Shown: positions 42,604 to 51,837, counted from the first letter of the stretch. The stretch is 64,000 nucleotides of DNA from Yeosuana sp043876835 (GCF_043876835.1 NZ_JBAWJZ010000001.1:1-64000), one strand, 5' to 3'. Notes: a model not told the origin generated them from the letters alone. A program made the numbers and translations.

Positions 42604-43353
42604 TTATTCCATAATTTTATATAAAACAGGTTTACTAGGCGTTGCGTCGTTTTCAAAAGGCGCAATTTGAAGGTTCAAAAAATAAGTGCCGTCATCAACA
42701 GAGTTTGGCACAAAAATAAACTCGGTTATTGTTGCATCCATTCGTAATTTCCCACTAGTATTCCAAAATGCATTATGCGCTAACAATTCACCATCGTCTT
42801 TTTCTTTATCCACGCTTGGTAAATCTATAAGCAAATGTTTAATGTCTTTTTCTTTCAAATAAGTCGCAGCTTCTTCATTTATATACGGCGGATTAGTATG
42901 GCTATACTGCATTGAAAGTTTTTCCTTTGTGTTTGGAATCGTTCTTATTACAATGGCATCTCTTTTTTTATTACCCAAAGCATACTGCAATTGTTTTTTA
43001 GAAATCACAAAATCACCGTTAATTTTTTCCGGTGGAATTGTTACAACTTCAGCTAAAAAGAAAAACTGTTTTAAATGTTCGTTAATAGAATGCACTTTTT
43101 CAGTAATATGTCCTACGCATTCTGTATGTGTTCCGTGACCATGCGGATTAAAATAGATGTTATTGAAATTAATACAAGCACCTTCTACAACACTTGCAAT
43201 CCATTCGCCATCTCTTACTGGCTCTATTTTGGGCTCATCAATATACCAAGCATTTACATTGGATTTTGATGCTCTTAACGGAATGGAAACATCTAATGGT
43301 TCTAATAAATTAATTTGATATTTTTTTGAATTATATTGTATTGTCGCTAGCAT
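42604..43353 (-). CDS. Cyclase (kynurenine formamidase-like) family hydrolase
   Basis: This 249-residue protein has the metal-site motif of the cyclase family: NPHGHGTHTECVGHI (about 70-84), with His, His and Glu, then KDAIVIRT-type and HLLIDLPSVDKEKDDGELLAHNAFW segments. Members hydrolyse N-formylkynurenine or related amides and depend on zinc or manganese. Substrate cannot be fixed here. Its start overlaps the hemW stop by one base. Confidence 0.88.
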   Translation of the reverse strand: MLATIQYNSKKYQINLLEPLDVSIPLRASKSNVNAWYIDEPKIEPVRDGEWIASVVEGACINFNNIYFNPHGHGTHTECVGHITEKVHSINEHLKQFFFLAEVVTIPPEKINGDFVISKKQLQYALGNKKRDAIVIRTIPNTKEKLSMQYSHTNPPYINEEAATYLKEKDIKHLLIDLPSVDKEKDDGELLAHNAFWNTSGKLRMDATITEFIFVPNSVDDGTYFLNLQIAPFENDATPSKPVLYKIME

Positions 43354-44501
43354 TATAAATTTATTTTAAATAGATCTGAAGCAATTCCGTCACTCAAGAA
43401 TTTTCCTCTTTTTGTGACTAATAATTTGTCGTTATCAAGATACAAAAAATCATTTTTCAAATGATGCTCTGCTTGCTTTAAAAGATGATTTTTATAACCA
43501 ATTCCAAAATCCTCTTCAACCTTTTCTAACGATACGCCCCAAACGGTTCTTAAACCTGTCATCACATACTCATTATACTTATCTGTTAAAGATAATTTTT
43601 CAGCTTCTGAAGGCAATATATTTTGCTCTATTGAATTAATATATTTTGAATTGTTCCTCACGTTCCAACTACGTTCATTACCATTGAATGAATGTGCTGA
43701 AGGTCCAATTCCCAAATAAGGTTTACCAAGCCAGTAAGCTGAATTATTTTTGCTGAAAAACTCTGGTTTTCCAAAATTTGAAAGTTCATAATGTACAAAT
43801 CCGGAAGCTTCCAATTTTTCAATTAACATATGAAATTGTTCTTGTGCCAAATCATCATCAACGTTATTAATAATTCCTTTTTTAATGAAATTATCTAGGG
43901 CGGTTTTTGGTTCAACCGTTAGCGCATAACTTGAAATATGTGGAATATTATAACTTAAAGCTGTTTCAATATTTTTTATCCAATTAGAATGGCTCAAGCC
44001 CGGAATTCCATAAATTAAATCAACCGAAATATTATCAAAATGTTTTGTGGCTTCCTGTAAACATGCTTTCGCTTCCTCAGCATTGTGAGCGCGATTCATA
44101 AGCTTTAAATCTGCTTCAAAAAAAGATTGAATACCAATACTTAAACGATTTATTCCTAATGCTTTGTAGTCCTGAAAAATTGTCCTTTTTTCATTTTTAG
44201 CTGATGATAAATCATCTGGATTTGCTTCTAAGGTAATTTCAGGATTATCTACAACTTTATAATATTTATAAACCGCATCAATCAACAATTGCAATTCGTC
44301 AATATTTAGTAAACTAGGTGTTCCTCCACCAAAATAAATGGTTTCAACAGTTTGGTTATTAAATTCATCTTTCCTTAAAAACAATTCTTTAATCAATGCG
44401 TCAACAAGTTCCTTTTTCTTTTTTAAAGAAGTAGAAAAATGAAAATCACAATAGTGACAAGCTTGCTTGCAAAATGGTATATGAATGTAAATTCCAGACA
44501 T
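43353..44501 (-). CDS. hemW: Radical SAM heme chaperone HemW-like protein
   Basis: This 382-residue protein has the radical SAM cluster motif CKQACHYC (Cys11, Cys15, Cys18). The early HIPFCKQ context, GGGTPSLL and GIQSF signatures are those of the HemN-like/HemW group. A C-terminal HemN domain follows (YVMTGLRTVWGVSLEKVEEDFG). HemW is a heme chaperone rather than a coproporphyrinogen dehydrogenase. It overlaps ruvC and the cyclase gene by one base each. Confidence 0.95.
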   Translation of the reverse strand: MSGIYIHIPFCKQACHYCDFHFSTSLKKKKELVDALIKELFLRKDEFNNQTVETIYFGGGTPSLLNIDELQLLIDAVYKYYKVVDNPEITLEANPDDLSSAKNEKRTIFQDYKALGINRLSIGIQSFFEADLKLMNRAHNAEEAKACLQEATKHFDNISVDLIYGIPGLSHSNWIKNIETALSYNIPHISSYALTVEPKTALDNFIKKGIINNVDDDLAQEQFHMLIEKLEASGFVHYELSNFGKPEFFSKNNSAYWLGKPYLGIGPSAHSFNGNERSWNVRNNSKYINSIEQNILPSEAEKLSLTDKYNEYVMTGLRTVWGVSLEKVEEDFGIGYKNHLLKQAEHHLKNDFLYLDNDKLLVTKRGKFLSDGIASDLFKINL

Positions 44502-45055
44502 TATTTTTTTACCCTATCTTCATTCTGTTTAACAAACGCACTCCAACCTGTATAGCTTTTACCAATCTCTACTTTACCTTGATTGTAAAAATGACAAACC
44601 GCAGCTGCCAAACCATCGGTTGCATCTAAGTTTTTAGGCAAGGTTTTTAAGTTTAATAAACTTTGAAGCATTTTTGCGACCTGCTCCTTACTGGCATTTC
44701 CGTTACCAGTAATGGCCATTTTTATTTTTTTTGGAGAATATTCGGTAATTGGAATTTCACGGCTCAATCCTGCGGCCATAGCAACACCTTGAGCTCTACC
44801 TAATTTTAACATACTTTGTACATTCTTTCCAAAAAAAGGTGCTTCAATGGCAATTTCATCAGGATGATGTGTGTCAATAAGTTCTATGGTACGTTCAAAA
44901 ATGAGTTTCAGTTTTAAGTAATGGTCATCATACTTTTTTAAATCCAACTCATTAAGTTGCATGAAATACATAGTTTTCCCAACCACTTTTATGATTCCGA
45001 AACCCATAATGGTTGTTCCCGGGTCAATACCCAATATTATTTTTTCTTTACTCAT
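44501..45055 (-). CDS. ruvC: Holliday junction resolvase RuvC
   Basis: This 184-residue endonuclease has the first acidic residue in LGIDPGTTIMGFG (Asp11), a second in IAIEAPFFGKN, and the C-terminal DATDGLAAAVCH pair. It cleaves four-way junctions during recombination. It is not beside ruvA or ruvB here. It overlaps the upstream OMP gene by 4 bases and hemW by one. Confidence 0.97.
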   Translation of the reverse strand: MSKEKIILGIDPGTTIMGFGIIKVVGKTMYFMQLNELDLKKYDDHYLKLKLIFERTIELIDTHHPDEIAIEAPFFGKNVQSMLKLGRAQGVAMAAGLSREIPITEYSPKKIKMAITGNGNASKEQVAKMLQSLLNLKTLPKNLDATDGLAAAVCHFYNQGKVEIGKSYTGWSAFVKQNEDRVKK

Positions 45056-45705
45056 CTATAACAATAACAGTTATTACCACCACGACGTCCAAAAGAATAT
45101 GATAAGCCAACAGAGGCGTAAAGTAAATCGCCATAAAATGAATATTCCGGATAATCTTCATCATAAGTTCCCATTTTTAAAGATGAACAGGCATATGAAA
45201 TGTCTCCATACACTGTAAGTGTTTCAGAAATTGCATAATGAAGTTCTACACCTGCTAAAACGTTTACAAATGAAAGATGATTATCAGAATAATCTCCAGA
45301 AGGTTGTGTGAAACTGATACCAGGACCCGCATGTGCCACCACACCTATTTGTTTTGGCAAAAAACCAAAGGTATTTGAAAAATCGTAAACCAATTGTGCA
45401 TTTACCCTTGAATAATTTAGCTTGAATTCCTGAGATTCTGGAGCACTTGATGACCTATTAAACCCAGCATCTAACTTTATTCCCAAGTTATTTAAAAACA
45501 TATATTGTAAACCTGCATTTATTGATGGAAAATTAATGTAATTGGTATAATACCCTGGATATTCGCCATTATCAATAGGATTATTAACACCTATAGCTAA
45601 CTGTAATCTCCATTTGTAATCGTTGTTTTGTGCAAATACTAAGGCTGACATTGAAATAAACACCAAAAACAACTTGAACTTTTTCGTTTTAAATTTTGAG
45701 GCCAT
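45052..45705 (-). CDS. Outer-membrane beta-barrel protein
   Basis: This 217-residue protein has a signal peptide (about 1-25, MSALVFAQ). It has alternating amphipathic strands such as IGVNNPIDNG, GLQYMFLNNLGIKLDAGFNR and LYASVGLSYSFG, as in small porin-like barrels of the OmpA-like superfamily. The tail RRGGNNCYCYR with two Cys is unusual for a barrel that would normally end in Phe, and the last bases overlap ruvC by 4. Function is unknown. Confidence 0.82.
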   Translation of the reverse strand: MASKFKTKKFKLFLVFISMSALVFAQNNDYKWRLQLAIGVNNPIDNGEYPGYYTNYINFPSINAGLQYMFLNNLGIKLDAGFNRSSSAPESQEFKLNYSRVNAQLVYDFSNTFGFLPKQIGVVAHAGPGISFTQPSGDYSDNHLSFVNVLAGVELHYAISETLTVYGDISYACSSLKMGTYDEDYPEYSFYGDLLYASVGLSYSFGRRGGNNCYCYR

Positions 45706-45731
45706 ATCATATTAATGATTTAATTTGCGTT

Positions 45732-46697
45732 ATGGGTTTTGAGGGACTTTCAAACAAAAATAAGCATTTCTTCTTTGTGCTTATTAAAATAAGCATTGTT
45801 GTTGTTGCTTTTTATTTTATATATGAAAAACTAACAAAAAACACTGATTTAGAATTTTCTATTTTTGGTCAAATTTCAATGAAAAACGATGTTTTTTTAA
45901 TAAAACACATGTTTTTTTTGTCTTTTTTAACCATTTTTAATTGGTTTTTTGAAGTTTTAAAATGGAAAGAATTAGTGTCATCTATTAAAAAAATCTCTTT
46001 TAAAAAAGCTTTTGAACAATGCCTTGGATCATTAACAGCTTCGTTATTCACTCCTAACAGAATTGGCGAATATGGTGCTAAAGCTTTATATTACACCAAG
46101 GGTTATAGAAAACAAATTATGCTAGTTAATCTGATTAGTAATTTATTGCAAATGAGCATTACCTGCATTTTTGGAATTATTGGATTGTTTTTTCTTGATC
46201 AAGCTCATGAAATTAGCATGAATAAATGGCCTATGATTTTATTGGTCAGTGTTATTTTAACAACATCAATTATCTTGATAATTAGAAGAAATCGTTATTC
46301 ATTTAAAGGGTTTTCTTTTGAAAAATTGAAAAATTTCATGTCGAATTTCTCTAAAAAAAGTGTGGCTCTAGGCTTATTATTTTCATTATTTAGATATGCT
46401 ATTTTTTCATTTCAGTTTTATTATTTATTAGTTCTTTTTGGTTGCGAAATAAGCTATTTTAATGCTATGACATTTGTTACGAGCATGTATTTTTTAGCTT
46501 CAATAATTCCTTCCATATTTATTTTTGATGTAGTTGTAAAAGGAAGCATAGCTGTATTTTTATTTTCATTAATAGGTGTTACCGAACTAGTTATTTTAAG
46601 TATTGTAACAATTATGTGGATATTTAATTTTGTGCTACCAAGTATTTTAGGAAGCTATTTTGTCATTCGTTTTAAATTACCAACTCTGGCAAGATGA
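45732..46697 (+). CDS. Multi-pass membrane protein (LPG synthase TM / UPF0104-like)
   Basis: This 321-residue inner-membrane protein has about eight hydrophobic segments. The segment SLTASLFTPNRIGEYGAKALYY near residues 94-115 resembles the R-x-G-E-x-x-R conserved core of the lysylphosphatidylglycerol synthase transmembrane family. The ATG at 45732 is preferred; an upstream TTG would overlap the divergent OMP gene. It overlaps the GT2 gene by 4 bases, so a joint role in envelope lipid or glycan handling is likely. Confidence 0.85.
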   Translation: MGFEGLSNKNKHFFFVLIKISIVVVAFYFIYEKLTKNTDLEFSIFGQISMKNDVFLIKHMFFLSFLTIFNWFFEVLKWKELVSSIKKISFKKAFEQCLGSLTASLFTPNRIGEYGAKALYYTKGYRKQIMLVNLISNLLQMSITCIFGIIGLFFLDQAHEISMNKWPMILLVSVILTTSIILIIRRNRYSFKGFSFEKLKNFMSNFSKKSVALGLLFSLFRYAIFSFQFYYLLVLFGCEISYFNAMTFVTSMYFLASIIPSIFIFDVVVKGSIAVFLFSLIGVTELVILSIVTIMWIFNFVLPSILGSYFVIRFKLPTLAR

Positions 46698-47839
46698 TTT
46701 TAACCATAAGTCTTATTTCTATTATTTATGTCCTTTTAATTGGAAGCTTTGTTTATGGTTTTGAAAAAGTAAAAGGATTTAAATTAATCAATCTCCTATC
46801 AAAAACTACGTTTTCAATTATTATTCCTTTTAGAAATGAAGCTGAAAATTTATCAGAATTGTTGGAATCAATCAATCATTTACAATACCCAAAAACCCTT
46901 TATGAAATTATTCTTGTTAATGATGAATCTGAAGACGATTCAGAAGCAATTATTAAAAACTTCCTCAATACAAATTCCATAAAAGCAAATGAGAAACAAC
47001 ACAACATTACGCTGATTAACAATGTAAGAATCACAAATTCTCCTAAGAAAGATGCTATTACAACAGGAATAAATTATGCAAAAAATGAATGGATAATTAC
47101 TACTGATGCCGATTGCATACTTCCTGTATTTTGGTTAAACAGTTTTGATGAATTTATTCAACAAACAAACACTTATTGTATTGCAGCTCCAGTTAGTTAT
47201 GAATTAGAAAACACATTCTTAAACAAATTTCAGGCACTCGATTTTTTAAGTTTACAAGGAGCTACTATTGGTGGTTTTGGCATAAACCATCCTTTTTTGT
47301 GTAATGGCGCTAATTTTGCTTATAGAAAAGACACTTTTTTCGAAGTCAATGGTTTTGAAAACAATACTAATATTTCTAGTGGTGATGATATTTTTTTACT
47401 TGAAAAAATAGTTAAAAAGCATCCAAAACAAGTTCACTTTTTAAAATGTGAAAAAGCGATTGTCAAAACATTATCCCAAAGAACCTGGAAAGAGTTATTA
47501 GCTCAAAGGATTAGATGGGCAGCCAAAACAAGTTCATATAATAATTGGTTTGGTAAGCTTACTGGCTTCGTTGTTCTTCTTATGAATTCAATAATAATTA
47601 TAGACATCATACTAACGCTTACATCATTATTAAATCCAAAGATTCTTTTTTACATTCTATTTATTAAATTTAATATTGATGTTCTTTTAATATATAAACC
47701 TGCTACTTTTTATAAGCAAAAAGGGGTTTTAAAAAGTTTCTTTTTCGCATTTATTGTTTATTCTTTTTTTAGTGTTTTTGTTGCTTTTTTATCATTATTT
47801 AAAGGTTTTAAATGGAAAGACAGAAGCTATAAAAAGTAA
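46694..47839 (+). CDS. Membrane-anchored family 2 glycosyltransferase
   Basis: This 381-residue protein has an N-terminal membrane segment (about 1-24) and the GT2 start FSIIIPFRNEAENLSELL with ILVNDESEDDS. The metal-binding TTDADC follows, then SGDDIFLLEKI and the QRIRW form of the QxxRW motif, and C-terminal membrane helices (about 275-375). It transfers a sugar from a nucleotide donor to a lipid or glycan acceptor in the inner membrane. It overlaps the upstream membrane protein gene by 4 bases. Confidence 0.93.
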   Translation: MILTISLISIIYVLLIGSFVYGFEKVKGFKLINLLSKTTFSIIIPFRNEAENLSELLESINHLQYPKTLYEIILVNDESEDDSEAIIKNFLNTNSIKANEKQHNITLINNVRITNSPKKDAITTGINYAKNEWIITTDADCILPVFWLNSFDEFIQQTNTYCIAAPVSYELENTFLNKFQALDFLSLQGATIGGFGINHPFLCNGANFAYRKDTFFEVNGFENNTNISSGDDIFLLEKIVKKHPKQVHFLKCEKAIVKTLSQRTWKELLAQRIRWAAKTSSYNNWFGKLTGFVVLLMNSIIIIDIILTLTSLLNPKILFYILFIKFNIDVLLIYKPATFYKQKGVLKSFFFAFIVYSFFSVFVAFLSLFKGFKWKDRSYKK

Positions 47840-47897
47840 AAAGCTTTTGTTTATTTTTTTCTTGATTTTGACTTAGGTTACAAATTTGAACTGTAAT

Positions 47898-48374
47898 TTA
47901 ATTTACATTAATAATTACTGGCAATGTGAATTCTGTTTTAACCTGTTGTCCGCGTTTTAGCGCTGGAAAAATTTTAGGCAACGAATCTAAACCATTAGTC
48001 AATAGTTCTTTAATGTTTGGTATTTCTTGATTTGTTAAAGAATCCATTTTTAAATTTACCAACGATAAAACACCCGTTTCTGAGATTTGAAGTTGAAGTA
48101 ACAAAGTATCTTTGATATCTTGAGACACAACAATCGTGTCTTTTTGTAAAGAATTAGTAATATGAGTTGTTAAAAAAGTTTCAAAACATTGTTCTCTTTC
48201 TTGTTTTGTAGCAGAAGAATCGCATACAGAAAATGAAGGATATTCATCTACCTCATTCCAATTAAAAGTTTGTAATTCTTCTTTTAAAATAGCTTCAGAA
48301 GATGTTTTTTTTACTTTAAAATACTCACAAGACATGAGCGTTAAGAGGGACAAAAAAACACAAATTTGTTTCAT
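47898..48374 (-). CDS. Lipoprotein related to the C-terminal domain of the adjacent M56 protein
   Basis: This 158-residue lipoprotein has lipobox LLTLMSC (Cys16). The rest resembles the C-terminal part of the M56 protein encoded upstream: VCDSSATKQEREQCFETFLTTHI here against GCESLTSNIEQKKCMSNEISMFV there, followed by a TonB_C-like ending (LPKIFPALKRGQQVKTEFTLPVIINV against LPKMIPGKQKRKVVTVPYSLPIVFMV). A strong terminator separates the two genes, so it has its own promoter or depends on readthrough. Function is unknown. Confidence 0.75.
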   Translation of the reverse strand: MKQICVFLSLLTLMSCEYFKVKKTSSEAILKEELQTFNWNEVDEYPSFSVCDSSATKQEREQCFETFLTTHITNSLQKDTIVVSQDIKDTLLLQLQISETGVLSLVNLKMDSLTNQEIPNIKELLTNGLDSLPKIFPALKRGQQVKTEFTLPVIINVN

Positions 48375-48430
48375 GGATTAAAACTGAAACCGAAAAGTAC
48401 AATTTTTTTAGATTTTTTTAACTTTTAAAA

Positions 48431-48461
48431 TTAAAAACCGAAGAATGACTTCGGTTTTTAA
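48431..48461 (-). terminator. Strong terminator after the M56/BlaI operon
   Basis: TTAAAAACCGAAG and CTTCGGTTTTTAA form a perfect 13-bp stem around a 5-base AATGA loop. T-runs at both sides allow it to work in either direction. It ends the operon beginning at 51723. Confidence 0.9.
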
Positions 48462-48482
48462 TCTATAATATTTTTAAAAGAA

Positions 48483-50111
48483 CTATTTTTTTTCTTTCGT
48501 TGTTTCTGCAACCATAAAAACAATTGGCAATGAATAAGGTACCGTAACAACTTTCCTTTTTTGTTTACCAGGAATCATTTTAGGAAGCGCTTTAATAACC
48601 CGAATAGCTTCGGCTTCTAATGCTGGATGTAGTGCTCTTGAACGTACATCAACAATATCACCATTTTGATTAATTTTAAAAATAACGCTAATTTGTTGTC
48701 TGCCTACCAACCCATTTTCTTTTCCAATGCTTGTATTAAAGTTCTTATTTACAAACATTGAAATTTCATTAGACATACATTTTTTTTGTTCTATGTTGGA
48801 AGTTAATGATTCACAACCTGGAAAAATAGGAACTTGTTCTACAACTCCAAAAGGCACTTCTACATTAGATTCAACGTCTGCAAAAAATGGATCATTAAAT
48901 CCATTATCACTGGTTAAAATCAATAATTCTTTTAAAGTTTTGTTTTCTTCTTCAGAAATACTTCCTTGCATTTGAATTTGCTCAAAAACATCACTTATTT
49001 TTTTCGTTAAGTCAGTTTTTGGTTCTTTAGAAGTATAGGCTTGTACTTCATTAACTAAATCCATATCCAAATCACTTTGCTTAGCTATTTTCAATAATAA
49101 ATTTAAACCTCTATCTTCCTCTTCATTAGTATTTCCTTGTACTTGAATTTGGCTTTTAACGGCTTTTATTTTTTGGATTAATGGGCTATCCTGAACTATT
49201 TTACTTTCAGGCTGGATTTTCTTTTCTTGCGAATATAAATTCTGAACGCAAGATGTGTAAACCAACATTCCTAAAACCATAGGGATTAATAGCGCATACT
49301 TTAATAAATTGACTTGATTTGATTTCGTTTTTTGCAACATAATGATTCGTTTTTTGATTAATGATTGTTTAAAAAATGGATTGATGAATGATATATTTTT
49401 GGTCTCAAAAACCTGAGATAACAAATTTTGATAGTATTCTGATTTATTTTGATGTTTTACAGCGCTTGCATCTGCAATAAATTCATGGAGCACCATTATT
49501 TTATTTTGATACATGTACACTAATGGATTAAACCAAAACACAATACGCAATACTTCAAAAAACAATAAATCGAGTGTGTGCTTTTGAGTAACATGAACTA
49601 TTTCGTGCTTTAAAATAGATTCCTTTTCTTGTTCACTTAAACGCTCTCCTAGAAAGATATAATTAAAAAACGAAAAAGCCGCAGAGCTATTTATTAGACT
49701 AACAATATTAAAAAGTCCAATTTTACTCTTTGGGTTTTTATATAATAACCATACAATTTTGGTGATTTTAAAAATCAATAATAAGGTAGCAATCAAGACT
49801 CCAATGTAAAATAAAATATCCCATGAAAAACCTGATTGAGTTTGTGTGCTAATAGTTTCTATTTGTATCTGATTAGCATTAAGTTGTGGTTGATTCCCAA
49901 TAAATATTTCTGGCAGGTTTATGATATATTGTTGTGGAACAACATCCTTAAAACCATCTATTTTAATAAAAGGCAGCACAATAGATAATACAGCCGTTGA
50001 AAGAAGATATAATCTGTTCCAATTAAAAAAAGTCTCTTTCTTTAAAAATGTATCATACACTAATAAAAAGAATATCTGAAAGGCTATGGTTTGTATAATA
50101 TAATGTAGCAT
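48483..50111 (-). CDS. BlaR1-type M56 metallopeptidase with C-terminal TonB_C-like domain
   Basis: This 542-residue membrane protein has four hydrophobic segments (about 1-18, 34-50, 98-122, 269-290). The zinc protease motif is LKHEIVHVTQKH (His169, Glu170, His173). A Gln/Glu-rich linker follows, with two related segments (KIKAVKSQIQVQGNTNEEEDRGL and KISDVFEQIQMQGSISEEENKTL). A C-terminal TonB_C-like domain reads VIFKINQNGDIVDVRSRA...HPALEAEAIRVIKALPKM. The enzyme probably senses an envelope signal and triggers removal of the BlaI-type repressor encoded 2 bases upstream. Confidence 0.92.
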   Translation of the reverse strand: MLHYIIQTIAFQIFFLLVYDTFLKKETFFNWNRLYLLSTAVLSIVLPFIKIDGFKDVVPQQYIINLPEIFIGNQPQLNANQIQIETISTQTQSGFSWDILFYIGVLIATLLLIFKITKIVWLLYKNPKSKIGLFNIVSLINSSAAFSFFNYIFLGERLSEQEKESILKHEIVHVTQKHTLDLLFFEVLRIVFWFNPLVYMYQNKIMVLHEFIADASAVKHQNKSEYYQNLLSQVFETKNISFINPFFKQSLIKKRIIMLQKTKSNQVNLLKYALLIPMVLGMLVYTSCVQNLYSQEKKIQPESKIVQDSPLIQKIKAVKSQIQVQGNTNEEEDRGLNLLLKIAKQSDLDMDLVNEVQAYTSKEPKTDLTKKISDVFEQIQMQGSISEEENKTLKELLILTSDNGFNDPFFADVESNVEVPFGVVEQVPIFPGCESLTSNIEQKKCMSNEISMFVNKNFNTSIGKENGLVGRQQISVIFKINQNGDIVDVRSRALHPALEAEAIRVIKALPKMIPGKQKRKVVTVPYSLPIVFMVAETTKEKK

Positions 50112-50113
50112 AC

Positions 50114-50473
50114 TTATTCTTTTTTATTGATTTCTTTTAATATGGATTCCATCTCGTTTAAACTAATGTCATTCTTCTTTACAAAAAACGATACCATACT
50201 TTTAAAAGAACCTTGAAAATAATTGTCTACCAACTTATTTATGGATTGGTTGCTATAATCTTGTTGTTTAACTAATGGAAAATAAATATGCCCTTTCCCT
50301 TCTTTTTCATAACCTACAAACCCTTTGCTTTCTAAAATTCTAACAATTGTTGAAACCGTATTGTAAGCTGGTTTTGGTATTGGAAATTCTTTTATAATGT
50401 CCTTTACATTGGCTTTTTTAAGTTGCCAAAGTATTTGCATAATATCTTCTTCTGCTTTTGTAAGTTGTTTCAT
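50114..50473 (-). CDS. BlaI/MecI/CopY-type transcriptional repressor
   Basis: This 119-residue winged-helix protein has the BlaI pattern: MKQLTKAEEDIMQILWQLKKANVKDII, then YNTVSTIVRILESKGFVGYEKEGKGHIYFP, and a C-terminal dimerisation helix (MESILKEINKK). It represses its own operon and is inactivated by the partner M56 protease. The likely operators are the three AACTAA-N4-TTAGTT dyads at 51773-51837. It lies 2 bases from both neighbours. Confidence 0.94.
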   Translation of the reverse strand: MKQLTKAEEDIMQILWQLKKANVKDIIKEFPIPKPAYNTVSTIVRILESKGFVGYEKEGKGHIYFPLVKQQDYSNQSINKLVDNYFQGSFKSMVSFFVKKNDISLNEMESILKEINKKE

Positions 50474-50475
50474 TT

Positions 50476-51723
50476 TTATTTATTTTTAAGATCTTCCATT
50501 CTTTTTTTATAAATATCATTTCCACTCAATTCATAAGCCTTTGTTACAAATTGTAATGCTTTTTCAATATCCTTTTGAGATTCGTAAAAATCTGCCATTG
50601 AATCAAAGGCATTGGCACTTGATGGGTAATATTGAATGGCCTTTTCAAAGTACATTTTTGCTTTTTCTGATTGTTCCATATCCATATTCATATACCCGGA
50701 CATGTTTAGTAGTTCCTCTGGATATGGAGGCTCTTGATATCCAAAATGATCATTAAGCTTTTTTGCTCTATAATTTATTATACTTAACAACTCCTCTTTT
50801 GGAGTATCAAATGAATTTATTTTATCGGTATTCTCCATTTGATACCATTGAAAAAGAGAAATTAAACCATCCATAATAGATGGAATAGGAATAGTGCCAT
50901 GTATATCTCTAGGATAAAATTTCCATTCAAAAGACAATCCATTTTTTTTATTGCTTTTAACCGCATTTGAAAAAGCAATATTTGATCGAGCAAACAAAGT
51001 AAAATCAGTAGTGTCCTGCATTACATTTTCTATAGTGATTTTTGAATTTTGCATATGTAACTGCCCACTCAAAGACATAAACATTGCTTTGTTTTCAAAA
51101 TTCATAGTTGCAAGTGAATCTTCAGTCTGTTTTAATAATTTTTGCTCATCCCAATCCAAACTCGGATCTATTACCAAATAGTTATCAAATAACTTTGGCT
51201 TATTGATTAAAGTGTAAATAGCAAATAAACCACCATAAGAATGACTGATTAAAGTTCTAAAATTAGTCACAGAATATTTGGTTTCTATAAAAGGAATTAG
51301 TTCTTTCTCTAAAAATTTACTAAAGTTAGCAGCTTCCCCATTAACTTCATTAAATGGCATCCCATATTTAGTTGTTATAGTAGATGTTGTTAAATCTCTC
51401 GTTCTATTCTTAACATTAGAAATGCCAACGAGTACCATTTCTGGCATATATCCACCACTGTAATAATCATGTACATTGCTAACAGTGGGCAGAAACATTT
51501 CGCCATCTAAAATAAAAACTACAGGGTATTTTTGGTTTTTTTCAGGGTTGTAACTAGTTGGAACTTGAACATAAATTTCTCTTGATTCTTTTAGCACTTT
51601 TGAGTATAAGCTATCCAAAACACCAACTTTATATAAATAATGCTTGCTTGCTTGTCCACTCGCCTTTTGTTGGAAAAAAACAATAAGGGCAGTAATTAAT
51701 ATTACCTGAATTCTATTTATCAT
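50476..51723 (-). CDS. Secreted alpha/beta-hydrolase (esterase D-like) with TPR tail
   Basis: This 415-residue protein has a signal peptide (about 1-22, QKASGQ). An esterase domain follows, with YPVVFILDGE, the nucleophile elbow TLISHSYGGLFAIYTL (Ser165), and a catalytic HGTIPIP His near 277. A C-terminal TPR-like part (about 310-415: YFEKAIQYYPSSANAFDSMADFYESQ) may bind a partner. Similar enzymes hydrolyse siderophore or other ester bonds. It is the first gene of the BlaI/BlaR1 operon, so its level is likely set by that system. Confidence 0.88.
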   Translation of the reverse strand: MINRIQVILITALIVFFQQKASGQASKHYLYKVGVLDSLYSKVLKESREIYVQVPTSYNPEKNQKYPVVFILDGEMFLPTVSNVHDYYSGGYMPEMVLVGISNVKNRTRDLTTSTITTKYGMPFNEVNGEAANFSKFLEKELIPFIETKYSVTNFRTLISHSYGGLFAIYTLINKPKLFDNYLVIDPSLDWDEQKLLKQTEDSLATMNFENKAMFMSLSGQLHMQNSKITIENVMQDTTDFTLFARSNIAFSNAVKSNKKNGLSFEWKFYPRDIHGTIPIPSIMDGLISLFQWYQMENTDKINSFDTPKEELLSIINYRAKKLNDHFGYQEPPYPEELLNMSGYMNMDMEQSEKAKMYFEKAIQYYPSSANAFDSMADFYESQKDIEKALQFVTKAYELSGNDIYKKRMEDLKNK

Positions 51724-51772
51724 TTGATACTTTTTGCTTTTGAAATCATTGAATAAATCTCAACATCTATTC

Positions 51773-51837
51773 AACTAAGTTTTTAGTTTAATTATTCAAA
51801 TATAACTAAATATTTAGTTTAAACTAATTTTTTAGTT
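51773..51837. promoter_or_regulatory. Three AACTAA-N4-TTAGTT operator dyads
   Basis: Inverted AACTAA/TTAGTT half-sites with 4-base centres occur at 51773-51788 (centre GTTT), 51804-51819 (centre ATAT, a perfect 16-bp palindrome) and 51822-51837 (centre TTTT). A further perfect palindrome, TTAGTTTAAACTAA, spans 51814-51827 between the last two. They lie 50-114 bases upstream of the esterase start and 60-124 bases upstream of the DUF456 start. The spacing suits BlaI dimers, whose family binds similar short inverted half-sites. Confidence 0.75.
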
